Of a stretch of 44,770 nucleotides of DNA, positions 38,474-44,770 are shown piece after piece. Numbering within the stretch: position 1 is the stretch's first letter; each line of letters begins with the position of its first letter. Position numbers and translations under genes: made by a program. The notes beneath the pieces are model-generated. The model searched no databases, was not told the DNA's origin, and was given only the letters and a program-made list of their open reading frames with translations. This DNA comes from a virus: IMG/VR virus record IMGVR_UViG_3300024520_000011, positions 1 to 44,770 of that record; one strand, written 5' to 3'.

Positions 38474-38863
38474 ATGGCGATTGCATTAGCAAATAAAAAG
38501 CAGGGGGTTTTTACCTCAGACGGCAATGCAAAAAGTCTGAACATCGGCTTTTTGCCGGATGTTATAAAAGTGGAGAACATGAATGCGGCTGGGGGTGAGG
38601 TGTATCAGGCTGTTTTCAATAAGGCATATGGCGGTGACGAACTTCAGTACACTCTTACACCCACGGTGTCATACGCAAGCTCCGGGCAGGTTATCGCATT
38701 ACTGGAAAGCACATCTGTCAGTACGGTAACGGTTGACGGCATTGAGGATAAAACGCTTGGGGGTACAAAGGGCTTTCTGATAGCTGCTGGCTTTATGGAT
38801 GCAGCGGACACGATTGTATGGGAAGCCGGCCTTTATAATGCGGACTATATGGACGAAACATAG
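38474..38863 (+). CDS. Head decoration/minor capsid candidate (129 aa)
   Basis: Begins after GGGAGGTAAAAG. Beta-rich: SDGNAKSLNIGFLPDVIKVE and STSVSTVTVDGIEDKTLGGT; it ends in a Met/Asp-rich tail. A small gene directly after the capsid gene is a typical position for a head-stabilising protein. Family not identified. Confidence 0.55.
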   Translation: MAIALANKKQGVFTSDGNAKSLNIGFLPDVIKVENMNAAGGEVYQAVFNKAYGGDELQYTLTPTVSYASSGQVIALLESTSVSTVTVDGIEDKTLGGTKGFLIAAGFMDAADTIVWEAGLYNADYMDET

Positions 38864-38873
38864 AAAAACAATG

Positions 38874-38897
38874 GGGGATAGTTTGACGGCTGTCCCC
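38874..38897 (+). other. Hairpin after capsid-proximal genes
   Basis: GGGGATAG (38874-38881) pairs with CTGTCCCC (38890-38897), 8 bp with one G-U, loop of 8. No T-run. It may protect the 3' end of the capsid message or attenuate downstream genes. Confidence 0.5.
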
Positions 38898-38916
38898 TTC
38901 AGAAGAGGAGGCAATT

Positions 38917-39468
38917 TTGGACCCGAATATTTTACATAATAAAATCATAGCAAGTGATCCTGCCCTGAAATTGGCAGAGGAAAAAACCCGATTCAAGGCT
39001 GCTATGGCAAAAAGAACAGCAGACCTGGACAAAGAAGGGTTGCAGTGGTTCGAGTTTCATAATGTTGATGATCCTGGGGATGCTGTGACAATCAATTATC
39101 TTGGTAGAAACTTTCACCTCGTTCCAGGCAAGCCGATACAGGTGCCGCCTTCAGTGGCAGCGCAGGTTAGTTCGATCAGGGTGCCTGAAGTGAAGCATAA
39201 AAAAACAGCACATGGGCAGCTTGAAATGGACGTGGAAAGCCAGACCATGAGGCCGAGGTATGTATTATCACCGACCACGGCCGGGGCATCACCACAGGAA
39301 ACTTCAATAGCGGAAACGAAGGCTAATGCGATGCGGTTAACATCATTCCAAAACCAGTTTCCGGAGGCTGCATTGAAGCTGAAGGCAGCGGGTTATAAAG
39401 GACTGACAAGTGAAACGTATGAAGCTTTGAAAATTCAGAATGCGGACCCGTTGAATCAGGGGCAGTAA
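38917..39468 (+). CDS. Hypothetical virion protein with TTG start (183 aa)
   Basis: The TTG at 38917 follows AGAGGAGG closely and defines the start; the next in-frame ATG would lose the first 29 residues. It has an N-terminal helical region (RFKAAMAKRTADLDKEGLQW), a beta middle (GDAVTINYLGRNFHLVPGKP) and a C-terminal helix. Located between head and adaptor genes, so likely structural. Confidence 0.55.
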   Translation: MDPNILHNKIIASDPALKLAEEKTRFKAAMAKRTADLDKEGLQWFEFHNVDDPGDAVTINYLGRNFHLVPGKPIQVPPSVAAQVSSIRVPEVKHKKTAHGQLEMDVESQTMRPRYVLSPTTAGASPQETSIAETKANAMRLTSFQNQFPEAALKLKAAGYKGLTSETYEALKIQNADPLNQGQ

Positions 39469-39472
39469 ATAA

Positions 39473-40099
39473 ATGTGGACATTGACCAGTATTATAAGCG
39501 CAGTCAGAGGACTCTCCGGGCAGGAATCAGTGACGGGCTTTTCTGACGAAGCAATGACAGCGATCATAAATGAATTTTATGTTAATATGTTGCCGAATGC
39601 GGTATATTCTCAAAAGTTTGACGGGTTTTATGATATTGCGACTGTTATTGCCACGACTGATTATGCTATGCCGTCAGGTATGATGCTGAAAGATCCGGCA
39701 TGGTATTTCAATAATGGAGTGGAATATCAAATCAGGGTATTTTCTGACCCTAAGCTGTTCTTTTCTGCATATCCTATTGAGAATAGCACACCGGGGGAGC
39801 CGGGGGCGGTTATGATCCATGGGGGCATAATCTCTGTAAGGCCAGAACCGGATGCAATATATACCCTCAAGTTTACGGCAAAGGTTAAACCAGCGGAACT
39901 TGTGGACGGGACTGACACCTTGCTTGATGATGCCTGGGGAAGGTATGTAGCGTATGGAGCGGCGATATTGATACTGGAAGCGGCTGGGGATTTTCAGGAA
40001 TCAAACCGGTTATCAAAGGTAGCCATAATATTAAAAAGTAATATAAACAGCAACTACACTATAACACGTCCTGCACAGGATGTTATAAGGAGCTTTTAG
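39473..40099 (+). CDS. Head-tail adaptor, P22 gp4-like
   Basis: 208 aa. The C-terminal half has the LDDAWGRYVAYGAAILILEA block with a preceding KPAELVDGTDTLLDD and then EAAGDFQESNRL, resembling gp4-type adaptors ('L.d.AWGr.iayGAa.d'). The N-terminus (SFSDEAMTAIINEFYVNMLP-like helix) follows. It would connect portal to tail parts. Position supports this. Confidence 0.65.
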   Translation: MWTLTSIISAVRGLSGQESVTGFSDEAMTAIINEFYVNMLPNAVYSQKFDGFYDIATVIATTDYAMPSGMMLKDPAWYFNNGVEYQIRVFSDPKLFFSAYPIENSTPGEPGAVMIHGGIISVRPEPDAIYTLKFTAKVKPAELVDGTDTLLDDAWGRYVAYGAAILILEAAGDFQESNRLSKVAIILKSNINSNYTITRPAQDVIRSF

Positions 40100-40100
40100 C

Positions 40101-41087
40101 ATGGTTTTTTCAGTAGATTGGGATGCAGCTTTTAATGTGTATCCGTCAGAGAATGTAAACAAAAACGAAACAGATGATATTTTCCGGGCTTTAAAGGCAG
40201 CGATTCAGGAGCGGATAGATGTTGACCATTATATGGATATGGCTGGAACGCAGACCTATCACGGTGAGCATCGAAAGATTACGTTTCAGGCAGTTATAAC
40301 AACGCCTACCAATGTAACTGGCAAGGGTTTTGTTTATATCAAAGAAGTGAATGGAAGCCCGGAATTGCACTGGCAAGGGGAGGCTGGGGGTGAGGAGCTT
40401 CAGTTAACAGTGGGTGGTAGATCAACAGGGATTGCGGAAAAGCTGGAACTGTCACCGATAGCCACGCCCACACCAGCGGCGGATACTGGTTTTGTATATG
40501 CTAAAGATGTGGATTCACAAGCGGAATTGCACTGGTTGAATGAGGGCGGTGATGAAATACAGATTACATCAGGCGATATGATGATCCCCCGTTTTTCGAG
40601 GCTGCTGCATGTGGAGGATCAAAAGCCATCAAAGACAGCGGGCGGGGCTTTCAGTGCAAACGGAGTTTTTGACACAAGGGACTTAACAGTTACCCGTACA
40701 AACGAGATACCGGGCGCTGTTGTTGATTTAGGTCTAAACCAAATATCTTTACTGCCGGGGACATACTTCGCTGATATTTCCGTGCCGGCTAGCAAAATTT
40801 TCTCCCACAGGGCAAGGCTTCACGATGTTACGAACGACACCACCTTAATCTGGGGTTCTTCAGAAGGCGTGGATGACGGGAACACGGGGGATGCCATAAG
40901 CAACCGAAGCGTTATAACAAGAAAGTTTATAATTACTTCCGACCCTACAACAATCGAGGTGCAACATGCATGCACGGACTATACAGACCCACCTACTGTT
41001 TATGCGTTTGGGAAGGGGCATCCTGCTTCAACAGCGACTTACGATCTTGGCCCCGAAATTTATACAATCGTTAAAATATGGTATTAA
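40101..41087 (+). CDS. Fibre-like protein with two repeats and C1q/TNF-like tail domain
   Basis: 328 aa. Residues about 74-150 hold two copies of GFVY.K(E/D)V....ELHW..E.G.E(L/I)Q(L/I)T, a phage fibre module. The C-terminal about 140 residues (LNQISLLPGTYFADISVPAS, SHRARLHDVTNDTTLIWGSS, TTIEVQHACTDYTDPPTVY and IYTIVKIWY) match the jelly-roll domain found at fibre tips. Probable receptor-binding or head fibre. Confidence 0.7.
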   Translation: MVFSVDWDAAFNVYPSENVNKNETDDIFRALKAAIQERIDVDHYMDMAGTQTYHGEHRKITFQAVITTPTNVTGKGFVYIKEVNGSPELHWQGEAGGEELQLTVGGRSTGIAEKLELSPIATPTPAADTGFVYAKDVDSQAELHWLNEGGDEIQITSGDMMIPRFSRLLHVEDQKPSKTAGGAFSANGVFDTRDLTVTRTNEIPGAVVDLGLNQISLLPGTYFADISVPASKIFSHRARLHDVTNDTTLIWGSSEGVDDGNTGDAISNRSVITRKFIITSDPTTIEVQHACTDYTDPPTVYAFGKGHPASTATYDLGPEIYTIVKIWY

Positions 41088-41101
41088 AAGGGAGTCTCAA
41101 A

Positions 41102-41938
41102 ATGAAGAAGATAGTTTTTTCCGTTGCCCTGCTTTGTTTCTGGGTATGCGCAGTGCGAGTCTATGCGCAAGAATGCCCTGACCCTTTCCTTGTTTCTTCA
41201 CGAGGCGAATTGGCGGGGAGCCTTGTAAAGATTTATGATGCTAACAACCGCTATGTTGGTTTTGTGACAAGGTATTACACCGAATCAGAATTCCCGGGGG
41301 AATGCTTCGTTAGAGGGCAGACGCAATCTGGCAATACATTTACTTTTCTTATGCACAGCGAGATGTTTGGGGAAAGTGATGATTGGCCAATATTTCCATA
41401 CTTGGATTTCATCGTCTCCTTTCCGATCCGCTTTGAAACGGTGATATCGCAGGACATTAAGGATTATGTTGATATCCATATAGAAGCTGCCATTCGGGTT
41501 GCCATTGCTAATTTGGAACTGCCAGAAGAGCCGCCAGAGCCAGAACCCGGGGACGACCTTGTTATAACAGCGGGGGTCCCAAATACCTTGACAGACGTGA
41601 TTGACAAGGATCAGTTTCTTTACAATGCCGATATCGCAGGCGAATACAGCCAGACAATAGGCAATCTCACGTGGTCTCACGCTGGGCACAGCACACAGAC
41701 AAGAGGGAACGTTGTTTTAAGGACTGATATTAATACAGGCCTTTTGGATATACCTGACAGGGAGCCGGATAGAGCAATTATCACCACTGCCAATGGGCTG
41801 TCTTTTCGTGCAGAGTCTCTAGTCGGACAGCGGATGTTTTCGCAGGGGGCATTAAGAGTCAAGGCGTATGAAGCGAACTTTAGGGATGATGGACTGGATA
41901 ATTCAACAGTAACTATAGTGTGGCTTAGAGCATCATAG
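41102..41938 (+). CDS. Sec-signal-bearing virion-cluster protein A
   Basis: 278 aa from the ATG at 41102 (AAAAGGGAG upstream; an earlier ATG at 41078 is less likely). A clear N-terminal signal peptide (KKIVFSVALLCFWVCAVRVY, cleavage likely after A22-QE) precedes a Cys-containing region and a Pro/Glu linker (PEEPPEPEPGDD). The last about 95 residues share blocks with the next gene: LTWSHAGHS, VVLRTDI, PDRAIITTANGLSFRAE, LRVKAYEANFRDDGLDNSTV. Function unknown, but export to the envelope is likely. Confidence 0.65.
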   Translation: MKKIVFSVALLCFWVCAVRVYAQECPDPFLVSSRGELAGSLVKIYDANNRYVGFVTRYYTESEFPGECFVRGQTQSGNTFTFLMHSEMFGESDDWPIFPYLDFIVSFPIRFETVISQDIKDYVDIHIEAAIRVAIANLELPEEPPEPEPGDDLVITAGVPNTLTDVIDKDQFLYNADIAGEYSQTIGNLTWSHAGHSTQTRGNVVLRTDINTGLLDIPDREPDRAIITTANGLSFRAESLVGQRMFSQGALRVKAYEANFRDDGLDNSTVTIVWLRAS

Positions 41939-41947
41939 GGTAGTAAC

Positions 41948-43078
41948 ATGAAAAGAATAATATTGATTTTGTGTATTCTGCTTTTTGCATTGCCGGTTAA
42001 GGGCTTTGCGGGGGTTATTCTCCCGAATCCGTTTTTCGGCGATATGAGTGGTGCGACATATATGGATATGTATATCTTAGACAAATATATCACGAGGCTA
42101 TCCCGCTCTGCTGTCGGGAATACGGATCAATATTTGCATGATGCCCTTTACAGGGAAGATATCGTTTTCCCGGATAACGTTTTGCCTGGGTTCCGGGTTA
42201 CATTGATTTTGAATACTTATTTCATGGGTTGTGACGGTGGCTGGTGTTTTGGCACTTTTGATGTTGGATATTCCACCCGCTCTGCCCCTGTGCCGAGCCG
42301 TGCAACATGCAGCGATCTGGGCGTTCCATCTTTTCAAACAGCACCAGATGATTATTTTCCGTCCTCGGGCGTGAACAGTGCCGTTCATTATGAGTCCCAA
42401 GGGGGGGCAATGCCAGTTCCCAATTCGTATTGGCTTTTCGATGCTTTCTTCAGGACGGAAGCAGGAATATACTTGGCGACAGGGGGCACAGCTACAGCAC
42501 AGGCGACTTCGATTATAGAAAGAGTGGGGAGTGATTACCGTTGCTTGGACGGCGAAAGCTTGTCTGAAGCCCCACGTTCTTCTCTTTACGAAGATGATCT
42601 GCAATATGAATTTTACGAATGGGAAAGAGTGGATGACAACCCTGAAGTGATGGCATTATACAATTTCACAGCTGATGATGTGAGGTTCGAGCCTTTCCGT
42701 GCTACCTCTTCTTGCGCTGCACTTACAACCTGTATCGACAACCGGATAAATGAGGTTCTTCTAAACACAGGAGTTACAGAGATCGGCACAATACAAGAAT
42801 TTTCCAATCTTGAGTGGAGCGAAGCAGCGTGGAGTACAGATGAAACAGGGGCGGAGGTTTTAAGGACTGATATACCTGCAAGCGATCTGTTAGTGCAGGG
42901 CAGAGTGCCGGATCGAGCGACAATAACGTCAGCTTGGGGCGTGTCTTTTTTAGCACATGCAATTATTGATAGGCAGCAGCATTTAAGAATTAAGGTATTC
43001 GGGGGCAATTTTGGAGATGCAGGGACTCAAAACTCAATCGTAACACTGTCTTGGAACACTGTAGCGGGTAAACAATAG
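41948..43078 (+). CDS. Sec-signal-bearing virion-cluster protein B
   Basis: 376 aa. Signal peptide KRIILILCILLFALPVKGFA followed by a cleavage-compatible A-G. The first 250 residues are a different domain with several cysteines (CDGGWCFGTF, CSDLGVPSF, SCAALTTCID). The C-terminal about 100 residues repeat the domain of protein A: LEWSEAAWS, VLRTDI, PDRATITSAWGVSFLAH, LRIKVFGGNFGDAGTQNSIV. Both genes are in the tail cassette between the fibre-like protein and the gp10-like protein. Confidence 0.65.
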   Translation: MKRIILILCILLFALPVKGFAGVILPNPFFGDMSGATYMDMYILDKYITRLSRSAVGNTDQYLHDALYREDIVFPDNVLPGFRVTLILNTYFMGCDGGWCFGTFDVGYSTRSAPVPSRATCSDLGVPSFQTAPDDYFPSSGVNSAVHYESQGGAMPVPNSYWLFDAFFRTEAGIYLATGGTATAQATSIIERVGSDYRCLDGESLSEAPRSSLYEDDLQYEFYEWERVDDNPEVMALYNFTADDVRFEPFRATSSCAALTTCIDNRINEVLLNTGVTEIGTIQEFSNLEWSEAAWSTDETGAEVLRTDIPASDLLVQGRVPDRATITSAWGVSFLAHAIIDRQQHLRIKVFGGNFGDAGTQNSIVTLSWNTVAGKQ

Positions 43079-43086
43079 GAAAATAA

Positions 43087-44658
43087 ATGTCATATCAACC
43101 TTTCTTAATAGCTGAACATGCGGGACTTTTTAAAGGCCTTACGCCATGGAAGGCTCTTGTAAATGCCGGTTTGATATTCAAAAATACCTATATCAAACAT
43201 GATGGCACTCTTAAAAAAAGAAGGGGTTACAAGCCATATCTTGATACAGAAGCTGGCTTGCCGATTACAGGTGTGTTTTCACATGTTACGCTGGAAGGTG
43301 ATGACCTGACACTGGTTACGGATACAGAAAAGCTATATAAATGGGATGCGGGGGATTTGCTTGAGGTGGTAACTGGTTCGCCGCCGGCCATGACAGGAAC
43401 GAGCTCTGACTTGGTTGTATCGGAAAGCTTGGCGGGTGTAACGTATTACACAAACGGCGTTACCGGTGATATATTACGATATTATGACGGAACAGTAGCG
43501 GGCGAGGTTACACAAACGACACTTACAACGCCCACGGCGATAGACATTACTGGTGCAAAATTTATTAAAGTGTTCAAAGAGCGGGTTCTTTTATTTAATT
43601 TGTCTGAAGGCGGGGAGAGAATCCCGCAAAGAATCCGCTGGAGTCCTTTGGGCAGTGGTGGCTTGTGGTTTCCTGATTTTTCAGCTCCGCCGCCGCCTGT
43701 CACGGAAAGGGAATGGGACCCACTGGCATATCTTGACCTGCCCACAAATGAGATCATATATGGTGTGGATTACTCAACAAATCACATTGTAATATTTACA
43801 GCCAACAACACATGGAAATTAGAGGCTTTGGGTACAAGCCCTGACACACCCTTCAGAGTTCAGAAGGTTACATCTGGCATTGGGGCAAGGGGTTATTATT
43901 CTACAGTTTCTTACCATGATAACGTTTTCGCCTTTGATAAAGAAGGGATCATCATATATAATGGTCGTTATTCACAGCGATTAGATGCCAAAATTCCGGA
44001 CTTTTTTGTTTCCTTTAACACTGAACTCATTGGAATTATAAACGGAGTAGCAAGCGAAGAGACCCGGCAAATTGTTTGGCTATATCCGAGCGTGGGTGCG
44101 ACTGAGAACGATTCAGCACTGACTTATAACTACGAAAAAAACACATGGGCAACCTGGGAGATTGGCGGGATTCACCGGCTGGGACTTTCCACAGCGCAGG
44201 ACTTCGAAGCCTACAAAGATTTAGTGGGGACGTTTAAAGAGTGGGACGAGCCTTTCAACACAGCATCAAATGACATTGGCTTCCCTATCCTTTTGGGCGG
44301 GGGTGTAGCCGGTGAAGTTTTCAAAATGAATACTGAAGCAACGGACGATGGCGTACCGATAGACATTGATGTTTTTTCCGGTCAGTACAATCCTTTTATA
44401 AAAGAAGGGTACAGGGCAAGGCTGGGATACATTGATTTCATTCTCAAAACAACGGAGCCGTTAGACATAGGCTTTTATATAGATTTTGAGGACAGCGCAT
44501 ATGCAACGGGGATACTTGATCCGGGGCAGGAAATAAACAGGGTGTATTCCGGTGCGGTGGGAGATTTTCACAGGGTGCGGATCACTGGCAGTGTTTCAAG
44601 CTCAGTTGAAATTGAGGGCATGATTTTATATTTCAGAAAAGCAGGCAGGATTAAATAA
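43087..44658 (+). CDS. Tail accessory / DNA stabilisation protein, P22 gp10-like
   Basis: 523 aa. Repeating beta-strand and turn pattern suggests a beta-propeller-like core: FKNTYIKHDGTLKKRRGYKP, VTYYTNGVTGDILRYYDGTV, FIKVFKERVLLFNLSEGGER, IPQRIRWSPLGSGGLWFPDF and VIFTANNTWKLEALGTSPDT, all typical of P22 gp10-type tail hub/plug proteins. RRGY near the N-terminus fits the family. It closes the portal-adaptor tube and holds packaged DNA. Its stop overlaps the next ATG and crosses the contig join. Confidence 0.8.
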   Translation: MSYQPFLIAEHAGLFKGLTPWKALVNAGLIFKNTYIKHDGTLKKRRGYKPYLDTEAGLPITGVFSHVTLEGDDLTLVTDTEKLYKWDAGDLLEVVTGSPPAMTGTSSDLVVSESLAGVTYYTNGVTGDILRYYDGTVAGEVTQTTLTTPTAIDITGAKFIKVFKERVLLFNLSEGGERIPQRIRWSPLGSGGLWFPDFSAPPPPVTEREWDPLAYLDLPTNEIIYGVDYSTNHIVIFTANNTWKLEALGTSPDTPFRVQKVTSGIGARGYYSTVSYHDNVFAFDKEGIIIYNGRYSQRLDAKIPDFFVSFNTELIGIINGVASEETRQIVWLYPSVGATENDSALTYNYEKNTWATWEIGGIHRLGLSTAQDFEAYKDLVGTFKEWDEPFNTASNDIGFPILLGGGVAGEVFKMNTEATDDGVPIDIDVFSGQYNPFIKEGYRARLGYIDFILKTTEPLDIGFYIDFEDSAYATGILDPGQEINRVYSGAVGDFHRVRITGSVSSSVEIEGMILYFRKAGRIK

Positions 44659-44770
44659 TGGAAGTTCAAACAGACATACTATTACTTAATTTTGCGGGAG
44701 CGGTTACCGACCCTAAAGAATTGGTGCGGATCGTGCAGGAAATAGAGGATCGTTTGAAAGAACAGGCAGA
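44644..44770. repeat. Right copy of 127-bp terminal direct repeat
   Basis: Identical to 1-127. It includes the end of the gp10-like gene and the first 113 bp (44658-44770) of a second, incomplete copy of the 52-aa gene at 15-173. It should be counted once in a closed genome. Confidence 0.95.

Overview
This window looks like one complete phage genome rather than a piece of a bacterial chromosome. The last 127 bases (44644-44770) repeat the first 127 exactly, so the contig closes into a circle of 44,643 bp. A 127-base overlap inside coding sequence is what a de Bruijn assembler with k=127 leaves on a circular or circularly permuted molecule. The gene set points to a short-tailed, headful-packaging phage: P22-like portal and tail-accessory proteins, an N4-gp56-family capsid protein, no tail-tube or tape-measure gene, and three large internal/ejection-type proteins. 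The lysis genes (GH108 muramidase, GTA-type 3-TM holin) and two phage-encoded Sec signal peptides suggest a Gram-negative host, but the species cannot be read from the sequence. No integrase, CI-like repressor, DNA polymerase, tRNA or reverse transcriptase was seen.

Layout on the circle. (1) Late rightward block, 32550 to 44658 and on across the contig join to 11014: two small genes, TerS, TerL, portal, scaffold, capsid, decoration/adaptor proteins, a fibre-like protein, two signal-peptide proteins sharing a C-terminal domain, a gp10-like tail protein, a GNAT-like protein, three internal virion proteins, a LamG-domain fibre, several beta-rich appendage proteins, a trypsin-fold protein that has lost two catalytic residues, then TM protein, endolysin and holin. 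(2) Leftward block, 18001 to 11011: small genes, a YqaJ/lambda-type exonuclease, RecT, an AAA ATPase, a permuted NlpC/P60-like hydrolase and coiled-coil proteins. It runs head-on into the late block, and the two final stop codons share the palindrome CTAG. (3) Rightward block, 18160 to 29773: a small HTH regulator, many small unknown genes, a structured non-coding RNA, an HNH protein, an initiator gene carrying iterons, a DnaB-type helicase, a HARE-HTH protein, a cysteine-rich GP88-like protein, a truncated radical-SAM protein and a RecU-like resolvase. (4) Short leftward block, 31697 to 29811: coiled-coil proteins and a ribbon-helix-helix regulator shorter than 60 codons.

Control is concentrated in two divergent regions. 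At 18002-18159, back-to-back promoters flank a perfect 12-bp tandem repeat. At 31698-32549, a strong leftward promoter faces rightward promoter candidates and about 530 bp of non-coding DNA rich in inverted repeats, just before the late genes. A rightward promoter in each region carries the same 14-bp block over its -35 element.

The observations most worth a second look are the 24-bp-stem RNA with a predicted pseudoknot before the HNH gene, the pseudoprotease, the pair of Sec-exported proteins inside the tail cassette, the iteron origin inside the initiator gene, and the truncated radical-SAM gene. All functions are inferred from motifs read by eye; no database search was possible.
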